Shown piece by piece: positions 1 through 11,915 of a stretch of 64,000 bases of DNA (positions within the stretch are counted from its first letter, which is position 1; every line of letters starts with the position of its first letter). The notes under the pieces were generated by a model, which saw nothing but the letters and a program-made list of their open reading frames with translations, had not been told where the DNA came from and made no database searches. The stretch lies in NCBI GenBank assembly GCA_023515745.1, contig JALECJ010000020.1, positions 1,426,001 to 1,490,000 of the forward strand, written 5' to 3'. The stretch comes from Amoeboaphelidium protococcarum (lineage: Eukaryota; Aphelidiomycota; Aphelidea). Made by a program: the position numbers and the translations under genes.

Positions 1-347
1 GAGCTAACGTCTTTAGAGAACTTCATCTTTAATGTTTTTCTATTTGATTAGTATTCAGAATTCCTAGACAGTAAGTGTGGTCTAATTGAATGGAATTAAA
101 CTGGAGGAAATGATGAAAATCGCCTTTTCGGTTACTTCGGTTAGACGCGCGCTTTCAAGCAACGTCTCTCTCATTGTTGTCCATTTGGCAGCCTGGGAGG
201 AAAAGCGCTTGATTGGTTTAATGCTCTGCTCGCGGCGCGTCCCGTCTTTTCTCTTCTCGCTTTGCGTCGCTCTGTACGTTCATTCTCGTATTGTTTTGAG
301 TGTATTTTAGCAATAATATTGAATCTGTTATATATATATATATCAAG
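1..347. other. intergenic, 5' flank of TAF8-like gene
   Basis: No convincing gene. An open frame at 86-310 has no recognisable domain and ends in TAG, which is not a stop here. A short (TA)n run lies at 331-341, just before the TAF8 start codon, and could be part of its promoter or 5' UTR. Confidence 0.4.
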
Positions 348-1126
348 ATGCAGCTATCTGACCAGCTATGTCGTGATATAGTTCAGAGAGTTATCGTATA
401 GTTTATCAGGATATCTACTGATTATGATTCCGCGTCAAAGTGTGCATTGGATACTCTTACCGAGGCATATATTAATTACATGTCTGAACTTCTGCGCATC
501 CTTAAAAAACGATCAGAATTAAGCGGACGAACTATGATTACCAAGTATGACTTAGAAGAACTGTTGGATAAACTTAGTATGCAGAATAGGTAATCAAGCA
601 GGATCAATGCAACTTGTGGCTACGTCAAATGCTCGTCCCTAGCTGAAATGGTCATACTATCTAAGCGGCGATCAGTTGAGAAATCATTTCAACCGCGAAT
701 TAAATTATCTGGCTTAAAGTATAATTCATCAACAGTTATAAAAGATATTTCGCAGTCTCAAGAGTTGGATCGACTGATGGTGGATGATCGGCCGGAACCT
801 CTGCCTCGATATGTCCTCCCGTTCTCTCCCCCTTATCCGGCTAGACACTTGTACAAGCAAACTGCGGTAAGATTATTTTTAAACACATGAAATTCTTACA
901 TTATTATGATTGGTATGAGTAGATATTCCAGCATAAAGAACAAGATGTAAAGAAAATCAGGCTCGATGCAGCTGAACAGACTGCGGCGTCATAAAAGAAT
1001 TTGAAGTAGCTAGTACAAAAGACTGACAGAACTGTCGTGAATTTCTTTGGGAAGTTGAACAAGTAGAATTTTGAGGGCCAATTATCTATTCGATTGCCTG
1101 TAATTAATTTTACCAACACTCATTGA
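348..1126 (+). CDS. TAF8: TFIID subunit 8 (TAF8), histone-fold protein
   Basis: TAF8 is a histone-fold subunit of the general transcription factor TFIID in the nucleus. The first ~75 residues match the histone fold, with the segment ALDTLTEAYINYMSELLR resembling family members. A proline-rich HLYKQTA motif follows, like the HTYIKT region of TAF8, then a basic helical tail. A 56-nt GT-AG intron at 867-922 (phase 0) joins KQTA to IFQHKEQD. Several TAG/TAA codons are read through as Gln and the stop is TGA at 1124. Start chosen as the ATG that gives a complete histone fold. A histone-fold relative such as TAF3 is less likely. Confidence 0.8.
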
Positions 1127-1231
1127 TAAACATTTTGTAATGATAAACTGTGCTATATAACGTAGAATTGTAATTTTCTCTTCTCTGTCTCTCTTCCCTT
1201 AGAGCGTCTCTCACAGTAATCTATAATAAAA

Positions 1232-1885
1232 ATGTCCTCAAAGCTACTGCCTCGCGTCATTTAGTCACTCCGAAATGTAAAATAATCCAAGATTTAATTG
1301 AATAAAAATGTACCTGCTCTAGCAGATGTATATCGATCAAAGAAATAGCACATGCTCTTTAAGTAGAGTGATTAATTCAAAGAACGCGTCACTAGTGTTG
1401 CCAATGCACCGTATGGAGTATAAAAAGAAGTGATATTCGCAGAGATTGGTGGCCCTTTTGCAGCGAATGGCGTCAATGGTTAATATGTCAATCCACTGTA
1501 GAAAGTAGTGGTACAGTATTGTGATTTAGGTGGTAGTTCGGCTGGAATGCGAGAATTTATACTGACGCGTCTACCTAAATGGGCAAAGAAGAATCCACAC
1601 GTTGAAGTCATTGTCTAGCCGCGACCTTTCCATCATCCTCACCTACGAGCAACTTATGATAACGGCCATACTAAGGTGGTCTGTGTGCGCAACTAAAACA
1701 TTAAGGATATTGGAGAAAGATTGCAGCATTACGTGGACTCTGTTGGAATGCCTCTCTTGAAGCCAAGGAAGCCAGTTTATAGCGTTACTGAAAGCATTCG
1801 CGGCATCTGGACTCCATTCAAAGAGCCAGCTTTGCGTGTCACCAACCTTCCACAGGGACCGAAATATTTATACGGAAATTAATGA
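1232..1885 (+). CDS. MRPL43: Mitochondrial large ribosomal subunit protein mL43
   Basis: mL43 has the thioredoxin-like L51/S25/CI-B8 fold and sits in the large subunit of the mitochondrial ribosome. The conserved core begins at about residue 65 (NGQYVNPLQKVVVQYCDLGG) and continues through AGMREFILTRLPKWAKKNPH, VQPRPFHHPHLRATY and a C-terminal IRGIWTPF, which matches the QGQWHPF of animal mL43. About 65 basic and hydroxylated residues before the core would serve as a mitochondrial targeting sequence. It is a single exon of 217 codons. Many in-frame TAA/TAG are read as Gln, and the frame ends in GGA AAT TAA TGA, with TGA as the true stop. Confidence 0.85.
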
Positions 1886-2129
1886 AAATTAATAGATGAC
1901 GTGTTGATTTAAGTTTTGATTGCCCTTAATAGAAGCGATGATTGACTCTTGTCAGTGCTATCATTGTTCAGCCAATCAGTCAGCGGCGTGGATCTCTGTT
2001 TCTCTTTTTCTGTCTGCTTTGATGTCGTCTGTGTGAAACGCGTGATTCTTTAGTGATTCCTCGTGATTACATTAAAAAGACCGTCTATTAACACATCATA
2101 TCTATATATTCTCTTAAATACATAGTTGC

Positions 2130-4094
2130 ATGGAGCCTGCGTTACATTTGGCCGAGTATAAATAGTTGTATGACGTCTTGGGTGGAATGCCTCTACCCAG
2201 TTGTCCTCACAATCCGTATAATCTTGCCTTGGACTAGCCACCTATTGATGAACTACCTGGAAAATCTTCTATATTTGGAATACCTAGTGCGTCTACATCT
2301 CTTATCAGTTTATTTGGATTTGCTTTTGCTTTCATGTTTGTGCTCATAATATTCATTCGATTGAATTCCATCTACCTATTCGGACGTGTCATTGATTTTA
2401 AAAGTGTATAGAGTCATCTGTATGGATACACATTGCTGATATTGAGTATCGCTCTCCTGCTGAATGCAATTAGATATATGATTAATCTACCTTATTATGT
2501 CTTTATGGATTCTGGTGATGGAGGGTAGCGATATCAGTAGATTTAGAATGGAAAAGCTGTAGATAATGCTCTGCTTCTCACCATCTCTGTGCTCAATTCT
2601 CTCTCCTTATTCATCCTTACACTGGCGTTGCATTGGAATTGGAAATATCGCACTCACGGCTTTATAGAATTTGAAGAGAATGAATTGGAGCAGATTGAAT
2701 AGTAGCAATAGCAAATTGACGAATCTAATGACCGATAATTTGATTCCAGGTATGGAATATTCACGATCAATAATAATAATAATAACACTGATAGCAGTGA
2801 ACGTAGAAATCGGAACATGAACTAAATGAGTGGTGGTGGTAGTCCGAGATCATAAGCCAATAGTGTTTATGACCGATGGAGGCATATATTACGGAGATCA
2901 CGATAATCTGATGGATCCATGTAAGATGAAGAGATTGGTCTGCTCTCAGAGTCGTCTGAGAATGGAGACATGGTACCTAGTACATCGTCATCTAATGGCT
3001 CAAATCTTGTGGATAGGTACGAATTTGGCCTGAATAAGAGATCAAGACGATTTGGTTTCCCCACCTGGATACTCCCTCTATCTCGGCGCGTTGGGGATTA
3101 CATTTCCGGTAATCGGTGGATGTATAAAGTGCTCATCTTGATGGATAAGATTGCGCTGGCAGTTTTCATCATTCACTTGATATGTATGTATATGAATGTT
3201 GCACCTCTTCCGCATAGCTTTAATAACATATTCACGATTGTGTACTTGTCCAGTTATGGACTTGTTTTTGTACCTCTATTGTGTTTGGTTCTGGCTATTT
3301 TGATTAAGAAATCTGCGGCTTCGTCTTCATCTACTTCGCATATCCTTAACTTGAGTCGTAGTGGAGGTGGTGGTTTAATGAATAATAATAGCAATAGCGT
3401 ACTTGATAGATAGATTGTGGACAAACACGAAGGACCCACCTAGATTGGTAAAGCTTATCTATCTCTTATGACAATATTTCTCGTAATTGGATTCTCCATA
3501 CCACTCAACAATGTGGTCAGGATAATATACGACTCGGCATCATCTCACTCACCATCCAATGATAACTGTGCTGCCGCGACTCTACTCAAATGTCTGCCTC
3601 TGTTATCCAGTTCTCGCTCTGAAAATGAACTTGCTCTGTAGCAGGACATTCTCTCAGTATCTTTGTTTGATTTCATTATAATTGCCCAGATTTTGGCCAT
3701 CATGTTTATATATCTGTTTGCGCGAAGTGAATTCAAACGCGTCAAGTAACGTATGGTTTGGTTCATTGTTCGCCGCGTCACTGGAGTATTTGGATTTAAT
3801 GATATCAATGTCGAGCCCGTGATGGTTGAGCCTCAATTTGCTGTACCTTCTTCTTCATCACGGTAAGATGTTGCTGATTACAATGATATGAAGTAGTATC
3901 AGTCAGAATTGATAGTTAAAGGCGATTAAAGTGATAGTTTATCATCTGATTAACCGATTGTCCAATCTGGTTCTTCTGATGAAGTCTCAGTCTATCAAGA
4001 CGTCATTTCGGAGGATCATATCATGCAAATTGAGCATATTCTTGCCGAATAGTAGTAAGGGCAATCCATAAAATACTCTCGTTATTCTGAATGA
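2130..4094 (+). CDS. Seven-transmembrane protein of unknown family
   Basis: I do not recognise the family. The single-exon frame encodes 654 aa under the TAR=Gln code. Seven hydrophobic helices are visible, near residues 57-76, 97-118, 146-167, 333-355, 364-394, 441-462 and 511-531. Loop 3-4 is long (~165 aa) and rich in Asn, Ser, Gly and Gln (an AAT run at 2772-2787). The tail of about 115 residues is hydrophilic and Ser/Gln-rich. The topology resembles a GPCR-like receptor, but I see no class signature, so receptor function is only inferred from helix count. Start is the first ATG of the frame; stop TGA at 4092. Confidence 0.6.
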
Positions 4095-4299
4095 TTTAAA
4101 CTGTCTTTGTAAATATAGCAAGTCGTTTTTTATGGAATAAATTCTCATTATATCTTTTACCACAACTTTATTTACAAGTTGACGGTCACTTGATAGAAAG
4201 TCGTGTTTTCTCTCTCTTTGCTTACTCTCGATTCAACAAAAATCATCTCATTTCCATTATAACATTGAAATATATAATTGTGAATATTATTCGGATAAA

Positions 4300-5061
4300 A
4301 TGCCAAAAGGAGATCCAGGTGGACCGAAAGCTATTGCAAAGTAATTGAAAGCGAAAGGACTGTAGAAGCTTAAGTTCTATTGCTAAATGTGTGAGAAGTA
4401 GTGTCGCGATGATAATGGATTCAAGAGTCATTGCCAGACTGAGGGACATTAGAGATAGCTGCTTCTGTTCGCGAATAATCCTAATAAACATATCAGAGAT
4501 TTCTCTGCTGAATTTCTTAATGGCTTCGTCTCACTACTCAGTAGACGGTATGGTACAACGCGTGTATGGGCTAACAAGGTGTATCAGGAGTATATCAGTG
4601 ATCGGAATCATTTGCACATGAATGCCACATGCTGGTCCACACTCTCTGGGTTTGTACAACACCTGGGTAAGAAGGGAATCTGTAAGGTGGAAGATGATGG
4701 GCGCGGCGGATGGTATATTACATGGATAGACAACTCGCCCAGGGCAATGATGTAGACGCTGAATGCTTAACGAATGCAGAGATTATAAAAGGATCAAGAT
4801 GATCTTGATCGACGTGTTATCGACTAGTAAGTTGCCAGAGGATAAGAAATTCTATAGCTGTAGTAGAGTTAATAATAATAGGAAGATCTTGATCCTAGCG
4901 CTGCGACTTCAGGTGATAAAACTGTTTTAATGAATAGTTAAAGTAGTCAGAAACTCGACCATGTTCAAGATTTTAATCTGGATGATGACAAGAAGATTTC
5001 TTTCAGCCTATCGAGTAGGTAGAGTAGGAAGCGAAAGATTATTCATGATGATATAGAATGA
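4300..5061 (+). CDS. KIN: KIN17 DNA/RNA-binding zinc-finger protein
   Basis: KIN17 is a conserved nuclear protein linked to replication, DNA damage and the spliceosome. The N-terminus has the typical CX2C...HX5H finger (YCQMCEKQC, HCQTEGH, residues ~28-50). The winged-helix domain follows, with HMNATCWSTLSGF and the GWYITWID signature. At least five TAG/TAA codons fall at glutamines that are invariant in KIN17 (in LQK, CQM, KQC and HQRQ), making this the cleanest evidence for recoding in the window. The protein is 253 aa. Animal proteins are longer because they carry a C-terminal KOW/SH3-like region that is not obvious here. Single exon. Confidence 0.92.
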
Positions 5062-5891
5062 CTAGCTTTGATTAATGTAATTAACATACATAATGCTGCG
5101 AAATTAAACTATTATGGCCTTTTGAGACTGTGAAGCGTTCTGCTGTCAATTACCAGCGGATCCTCCAGTCGTCATGTAAACGAGACTTAGAGCGCTGATA
5201 AGGTTTACCGCTTTATCAGGAACTCCTGTTGGCATGTGAAATCAACATAAAACGTTTGTCTTACAGTACATCAGATAGCCAGACTATAACAACTTTGACT
5301 GAATTTGGTCTTCAAACTGAACTGAGCTATCTTTGTCCATTTTGACCGGTTCATCCGATTCTGACCGATTCGTGCAAAACTGGATGATAGACCGTATGGG
5401 AGTGAGGCAAGCGATTCCAAGCTGGATTTCAAGTTCCATCAAGTCATAATAGCTTCCACTATGATACTCTGATCATTTTAAAGACTCTACATTACATCGC
5501 TTTTCAAAATCATCGGCGGCAGTAGGATCATCCGATTCGAGCAAAAATGGAGCTAGGATCGTTTAGTAACGGTGTAGTACTGATTATCAGTTTAAGAGTT
5601 TTTATGTCACAGTAAGAAAAACGTCGAGTCTTACATACTCGAAGCATATACTTGAGCCTCAACAATTAGGAAAAACTGAACTCCAATCTTCAGAGCGTAA
5701 AAATTAATGCACATCATGGGTGAGTAATAAGTGTTTACTGTTTATTTCATATTCCCCGAACATACTGTACATCGTCGTCATCATAGCTATTAATCAATAA
5801 AACGTAGATAACCAAAGATTGTTTATGAATAGTTGGATATTATTACTATAAAAGTATTATGCTACATACAAGTACATTTTTCATGATCTAA
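5062..5891. other. intergenic stretch between convergent genes
   Basis: About 830 bp between the 3' ends of KIN17 and CWC27. No frame on either strand has protein-like composition or a recognisable motif. A weak hairpin (TGATAA ... TTATCA) lies near 5196-5218. Confidence 0.35.
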
Positions 5892-7337
5892 TCACTTTAT
5901 GTTACGACGCGTTCTGGTATCAATCACCACTAGATCATCCACATTTTCAACGTTTCGTGCCATTGGATCTAATAAAGACTTTCCGGTCAAATCTTTTTCA
6001 AACTTCAATTCTCTTACCTAAAAGGAAACTGCCCTGTCTCTTCCATCCTATTATGCTTACTAACTACCAGAGTTATCACCTTCTCTATAACATGATCCGC
6101 AGCCTGGAATTCCGTGAGCAGAACATGTCTCTTTCTGTTCTGCACTGCTGGTCAAAATATCACTGCCTTCTTACTGCGACTGAGTCTACTGCAAAGCAGA
6201 TGGTTTAAGCTTCTTTCTGAAATCAGATAGTCGATCAAGGACATCCTGCTCGCGTTTGGATGCAGTTTTAGAGGATCTACCTAGCATCAACTATCCAGAC
6301 TTTTGCTATTATGACAGCATCTATTGATTCAACTAAGCCAGCGTATATTTCGATTTTCTCTATACTTCTTAAAATGACTATGCAGGTTGGATATAGTCGG
6401 ACTTAATCGCTGAGGTAATTTATTTTGTACCAGTGACACTATTAGACTCGTCAAGTTGGGCAGGAGTTTCCGCATTTAGTGGTGGATCTTTAATGAGGTG
6501 CACTGAAGACTCTGTAATTACTTTCACATCAGACAACTACTATTTCTACTTCTCAAAACGTTCTTATAAGGCGACTTGATCTCTATTTGTATCTATATTA
6601 GAAGTGGGCACTTATCTTATGGGCCTAGAAGAGTTTGAGAGGATACGCTTCTTCTTTATTACACCTGAGGTGTTGAGATGTTCCACATTGAACGACAGTA
6701 AAGTTGACGAGTCGACGCCGTTATCGATTACTTTTCTAGCCTTGCTATCAGATTTAGAGGACTGCTATTAATTAAATTATTTTGTCACTTTCAAGTCCTT
6801 AAAAGGATTATCGATAACCTGAAACTTATGTATTTAAACAGGGTACACCAATTCTCCACCATCATTGATTTCGTATTATTCCAGCTTGAGAACGTTATAT
6901 ATAGAATCACCCACAACTTAACCAATGATAACATGCTAGTTATTCAAATGCTAACAAGGAGCGAACGTGATAAAAAACTCTGACGTTATGCTCTAATTCT
7001 TATACGATGGTTAATAAGCCATAGCGACTACACCTCTCTATGTGAATCGTAATCGCGCATTGTACTCAGCTCTCTGTGGAATTAAAAGATTTACAATATC
7101 TGACACTCGTACACCATCATCACTAGCTCTATGTCCAAATACAGCCATAAATCCAGGCTCAACTCTACTCACACGCGATCCATCATAATAGCCAGCCATA
7201 CCACAATGCAAAAAATATTTCACATGTTTTGGACATTCATTGGCATATAAATCAATCTCGATCGCTCCTAATTAGGTATCTAATATAATGCGCCCACTCG
7301 ATTTAGGAGTTAAACTACTACTGATACTACTACTCAT
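5892..7337 (-). CDS. CWC27: CWC27-type spliceosomal cyclophilin
   Basis: CWC27 is a peptidyl-prolyl isomerase-fold protein of the activated spliceosome. Residues ~14-175 form the cyclophilin domain: RIILDTQLGAIEIDLY, YYDGSRVSRVEPGFMAVFG, ITSEFFITFAPCQHLNNQHV. The classic catalytic Arg/Phe/Trp positions look altered, as in CWC27, so isomerase activity is doubtful. The long Gln/Ser/Lys-rich middle ends in a conserved C-terminal block (FEKDLTGKSLLDPM, then DDLVVIDTRTRR) that matches CWC27 orthologues. 481 aa, single exon. It is convergent with KIN17, another spliceosome-linked protein, and divergent from EMC6 with only ~96 bp between start codons, suggesting a shared promoter. Confidence 0.85.
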
Positions 7338-7433
7338 AAGGCGAGGATTTTATATTTAGATTAGCTCAAACTGATTCTTCTTCAATTTTTGGACTTTTGA
7401 GAACAGAGAACTAATAGATCACGAGAGAAAAAA

Positions 7434-7971
7434 ATGTCCACCCAGTAGTAGTAGTAGTAGCGATAAATATATCACGAAGAAAGTTTATTGAGAAACTAGA
7501 AAGCTGTCAGGTTGATGTAAGACTAAATTTAAACTTGCATTCGCCTTTACTGTTTAATCTGAATGCAAATATGACACGTTATGATTGTAGAAGAGACGCA
7601 TCCTCGCCGTTATTTGGAGTATGTGCCGGAATTCTTGGTCTCACCTCCTATATGGGATTTGTATTTTACTTTGCAATGAGCGCGTTATTGAGTGGGATGA
7701 TCTTGGTGTTTGTTGGCAAAGGTGCTCATCACAGTAAATATTTTCCATCTCTGACTTGGCTGTTGACTGAAGGTGTATTTGGGAACGTTTTGGTAAGTTT
7801 TGATCTGTAGTTTTTAATTTATGGTTTTAATACTTGTTTTATTCCCGTCATATATACGTGTAGTCTTTCGTTCTCTTTTGGACGTAAATCGATTTTCTGA
7901 TACTTGATATATGCAATGACATATCTAATGATAATTTGTAGGTTGTTTTATGGACTGGTTCACGTGTATGA
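7434..7971 (+). CDS. EMC6: ER membrane protein complex subunit 6 (EMC6)
   Basis: EMC6 is a small core subunit of the ER membrane protein insertase. Three exons are inferred: 7434-7516, 7591-7792, 7942-7971. Introns 7517-7590 (GTAAG...TGTAG, 74 nt) and 7793-7941 (149 nt) restore one frame. The product is ~104 aa, as in other eukaryotes. The hallmark AGILGLTSYMGFVFYF is in exon 2, and VLVVLWTG in exon 3 matches the last helix (YVLFWTF). Exon 1 contains five successive TAG codons read as a Gln run, then EESLLRNQKAV, which aligns with EAAVRGNAAV of animal EMC6. Exon 1 is the least certain part. Confidence 0.8.
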
Positions 7972-8245
7972 TTGATAACATTGTGCTAAATATATTCTCC
8001 TCTTGAGCATTAATGTAAGTCTTCTCGCTTCTTGCGCCGCATTTCGTTTCTCGTTCTCTTTGCCGCTCTCTGTCTGATCTTGGCTGAAAGGAGAAGTTGG
8101 GGATGAGCGAGACGAACGATCCAAGTCGAGTTTTGACATTCTTCCTTTCCGCTGTTGTTGTTGTTCAAATTGTATTCTGCGCATATTTTAGTATCATTAC
8201 AACACTCGTCGCACATACACTTAAGTATTGTGAACTATTATCATC

Positions 8246-9184
8246 ATGATTTTGTTGGAACCTACTAATAAGATTATTCAGGAGACTCTGAATTATCGAT
8301 TTGAGTCTAATGAGATGGAGGGCGGACCTGCCGTGCTGGATGTTTCATTGGCAGACTATGACGGTGTCACCTACCACATCACCACTCCACTTGAGGACAA
8401 GAATGTTGTGCAGTTGTCTATGCGCTTAAAGTGTTTCTAGGATGAGCTGGTTCATTACGGTGCATGGGATGTGTTGCAGCGGGAGTTTGGCGATTGGCTA
8501 TTGGATCCATCACAGGTTGAGAGTGGATTCGATGTCTCTTTGCAGGTGAACTTGGCCCAGCTTGGTAGCTAGCAGGATCGTGATGAAGCAGTTAGAAAAT
8601 TGTCCTCCCTGAAGACTCTGGTTATGGCAGCTCCGTTTGAGAAGGCATTTGAGCAGTAGTTGAGTGGTAAATTGACTTAGAAATAGGATGGTGAGTTGAT
8701 GAAGATTTCATACCGTGATGATGAGGCGATTTACATCAAGGCTTCATTCGATCGAGTCACCGTCATCTTCAGCACCCTATTCAAGGATGAGACTGATGTG
8801 AACTTTGGTAAAGTGTTCTTGTAAGAGTTTGTCGACTGCCGCAAGTAGGCCAATTTGTAGAATGCTCCCCAGGCGCTGTATACCAACAGAGATCCTCCCT
8901 TGGAACTGCGTGGTCTTGTGAAGGAGATTGACAACATGGGCTATGTCACCTTTGTTCTGAATCCTCGCCATTACCAGACGGCACAGTCCAAGATTAACAC
9001 CATCTCGCTGATTCAGTACTTTAGAAACTATCTACACTACCACATCAAGTGCAGCAAGGCTTACATGCACTCGCGTATGAGAGCCAAGGTTGATTAGTTT
9101 CTGAAAGTGTTGAACCGTGCCAAGCCTGAGGTTGTGGATAAGGAGAAAAAGACTGCTAGTGGAAAAACGTTTGTGAGAAAGTGA
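8246..9184 (+). CDS. ARPC2: Arp2/3 complex subunit 2 (ARPC2, p34)
   Basis: ARPC2 is the central scaffold subunit of the Arp2/3 actin-nucleating complex. The single exon gives 312 aa, close to the usual ~300. Family features include [14 protein letters not shown] at the N-terminus, [28 protein letters not shown] in the middle and [29 protein letters not shown] near the end (cited in pieces: the [14 protein letters not shown] block is the most diagnostic). Seven or more internal TAG/TAA codons must be read as Gln. Its presence indicates branched-actin motility or endocytosis. Stop TGA at 9182. Confidence 0.95.
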
Positions 9185-9508
9185 TTGTGAGCTGTGGTTT
9201 TGTTCTAATTATCTGGTCTTTATTGTAATGAGCAATGAACCTGGCTGAACTATTAAAAAAGTTTTATGTAATTTATTACCATCATTTTATGTTATTATTC
9301 ACACGGACAGTTGATCGTATAACATATGAATTGACTGTTAACAACAGATTCGTCTTTCAGACAAACGCTAAAGCTCTGTTTCGTCTCTCATCGTTTGTGA
9401 TCTTTCTGCTCTTGAAATCTAGTGAGGTGAAACAATCTTTTGTTTAAATAAGAGCCCCATTAAAATTATATCAAAGTCGGATTTAGATAAAAAGACAACT
9501 GCGATATA
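9185..9508. other. intergenic, 3' of ARPC2
   Basis: No gene supported. A 70-codon frame at 9235-9447 is hydrophobic but ends at TAA, has no motif and looks like chance. Confidence 0.35.
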
Positions 9509-10416
9509 ATGAATAATAATGTTGAGAGACTGTTGACTGCTAATACAGCGGCGGAGTCTGTTTATAAAACTGCTCCGTAGAGTCCAATGATAATTTTGCC
9601 GGATGAGGTTGATGGATCATAGAGCACATCCACAGTGGACATGTCATTTATTAATACTTTGAGTAAGCGAAGAAGATAGCAATTAACATATTTGTGCGAC
9701 GTGATCACTGGCAAACAATTATTCTATAACAGTGTCCGTTTGAATATGTTCAGTAATGCTCAGCCTTAGTCACTACCATCTAATATGAGAAAGAAAACGT
9801 CCAACTGGTTGCATTTTGGCACATCGATCGGCGTTCTACTTCGTATCGATGATAAACGTCAACTCTTGAAAGCTTTATGTATACTATTGCAAGAATTTGA
9901 TCATTACTAGAATGACACTGTTGCAGTCAAGGTTTGAATTATCAATCAGACGTTTAATCTGAATGGCTATTTATTATCCTCAACTGATGATGTGTAGTAA
10001 TGGTAATAGCTGTAAGGAAATCCCTATATAATTCTATAAACTGTTTCAACTGGTCCAAAGAATTACTCTCAACTTGTAGTAAATCATATTGTAAGTTTGT
10101 ACTTGAGGCTGTTCTTAACATCTATCTATCTATATGTATACTTCAATAAGTGTAATAAAGAGTGTAGCCATTTGCTATAGATTATGCAACAGTTACACAT
10201 TGTCTATGCGCGTTACTGTGTCGCGTCTATAAGCAATTTAAGGAAATGAAATGGCCTTCCGGTGACGCGTCTGCTCAGAGCGATTACAGTTCGTTTCAGA
10301 TTGCCTTCAAGAAAGTTGACGCGAAACTGAAATCGATCATTTAATCTGTGCGCACAGACTTGCAACAGATTGCCGAGGTGTAAATGTAGTAGACGATAAA
10401 TGGTTTGACATTTTGA
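9509..10416 (+). CDS. Orphan protein, three exons, coiled-coil C-terminus
   Basis: Not recognised. Best model: exons 9509-9931, 9998-10090, 10168-10416, giving 254 aa. Intron 10091-10167 has GTAAG and GTGTAG ends. The first intron is needed because a TGA lies in frame at 9935: either a 66-nt intron (9932-9997, ending TGTGTAG) or an 18-nt one (9932-9949) removes it without a frame change. The N-terminal part has mixed alpha/beta character (SNWLHFGTSIGVLLRIDD). The C-terminal part is a likely helix bundle or coiled coil (HCLCALLCRVYKQFKEM; KVDAKLKSIIQSV). No membrane segment or signal peptide is evident. Confidence 0.5.
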
Positions 10417-10472
10417 TGTGAAATGGTATTCAGAAATATGTAAATTGATTAATTGAATTAACATTCCCTTGT

Positions 10473-11558
10473 TCATTTGCCTAGAACCGGTTCTAGAAGG
10501 ATACCCAACAAAAACGCCGCAATTGCAGCAATACCTCCAGTCGCGAGCACTACACCACCGCTTTTATACCATCTCTAATTGGTTACACGGCTCTTGAGTA
10601 CACCGAGAGAAAACAAACACAACGCTGTCACAATACAAGATGCCATGTACGTGTAATTAAATCCTTGTACCACTCGTTAACCGGTGGCAAATGCGATAAT
10701 ATACACCAGGAGAGGAAGGAATCCAAATACACAAAATGAACAAAAGATGGCAATGCCGGATTTCCAAGGTTGCTCGTTGGCATCTGGTGGCTGAATTCCA
10801 AGCTCATCGACCAACATCGTGTCCACAAAAACATCCTTGTACTTGCTCATAATATCAATGACAGCCACGGCATCAGCTTTAGACATTCCTCGGCCTTGAT
10901 AAATTTCAACCATCTCCTGCTTCTCTCCTTCCAAGTAATTCTCAGTCTCCCACAATTCACGTTTCCTCTCTGCAACAGCGTAATCGTATTCAGCTTTACT
11001 CGACAAATACTCACCGATACCCATGGAGAGGCCATCGCCGACCAGATTGGCAAGACCGAGAATAATCGCCGTGCCTATAGCAAGATTGGCACCAGTTGAT
11101 GACGAAAGCACCGCAAACGTAGTAATGATACCATCTACACCTCCAAACACGACCGGCTTCAAGTAACCGCCCACTTTATCGTGTTTCTCCTAGGCAGCAG
11201 AGTGATTTTTCCATCCACGAGTGGAATTGTCATCGCCGTCATTGCCGAGACTCTATTTCATTTCGATACCTTTCTGTCCATCGCCATCAGAGTCGTTAGG
11301 TGCAAAATCCTGTTCATCAGCAGTGCCGGACCTTTACACAGCATTTTACCTTTTCTTTTCATGCGCAGCCCGTGAAGCTTCTGCATCCATATTTTTATGA
11401 GCTTTTCTGGCCTCGCTTAGATTCCTGGACAATCCGCTGCTGGTCGTCGTATCCTGAGGTATATTACCATCCTCTATATTCAACACAAGCTCATCTTTCT
11501 TTATCCTACTAGCGCTACTTGTGCTATCGCTGGGCTATGAATTATCAGCACCGCTCAT
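10473..11558 (-). CDS. CCC1/VIT1-family vacuolar Fe2+/Mn2+ transporter
   Basis: Members of this family move iron or manganese into the vacuole, usually by proton antiport. The core begins at residue ~130 with VVFGGVDGIITTFAVLSSS, the family's first membrane helix. It continues with LANLVGDGLSMGIGEYLSSKAE, the acidic metal-binding helical hairpin with Glu-rich ERKRELWETENYLEGEKQEM, and two to three C-terminal helices. A 125-residue polar N-terminus is low in complexity and probably cytosolic. 361 aa, single exon, stop TGA at 10473-10475. The 3' end lies only 56 bp from that of the upstream orphan (convergent). Confidence 0.85.
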
Positions 11559-11915
11559 TTCAGAAATTCCAATTCGACTTTAAAAAATTATTTCTCCTAA
11601 TGTCAAAATTGCAATGTAAAAAGGAAGATAAGATTGGGAGTAGATTCCCGGGGCGATGCTGTGAATCCCTTTAGGCGATGATGTCACACCAAACCTGAAG
11701 TCCCTTTGATGTGAATCCTTACTGAGATCCACAATATTTAAAGCAAGAATTCCTTTGGAATGACAGAAAATCCACCGTCAAAAGATTCAATTGTTTTACG
11801 CGTAATCTATGCGATATCTATTAGACTTTAATGCAAGAAACTGTCGAGCAGTTTCACATTTCTCATTTCACAGTTACCGTTATTTGTTTCACATAACAGC
11901 TCATTCTACACTATC
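11559..11915. other. divergent intergenic region
   Basis: Lies between the start of the CCC1/VIT1 gene (minus) and the start of the acidic orphan (plus). No gene is seen; it should hold both promoters. A pair of near-identical short segments (CCCTTTAGGCGATG / ATCCCTTT-like) occurs around 11640-11760 but is too short to interpret. Confidence 0.35.

Noticed and set aside
5062-5891. CRISPR-like or structured-RNA locus
   Set aside because: Only one weak hairpin and no regularly spaced repeats; nothing prokaryotic in the window.
8010-8216. Basic minus-strand frames upstream of ARPC2
   Set aside because: Lie in the EMC6-ARPC2 gap, end at TAG/TAA only, and show low-complexity composition without homology.
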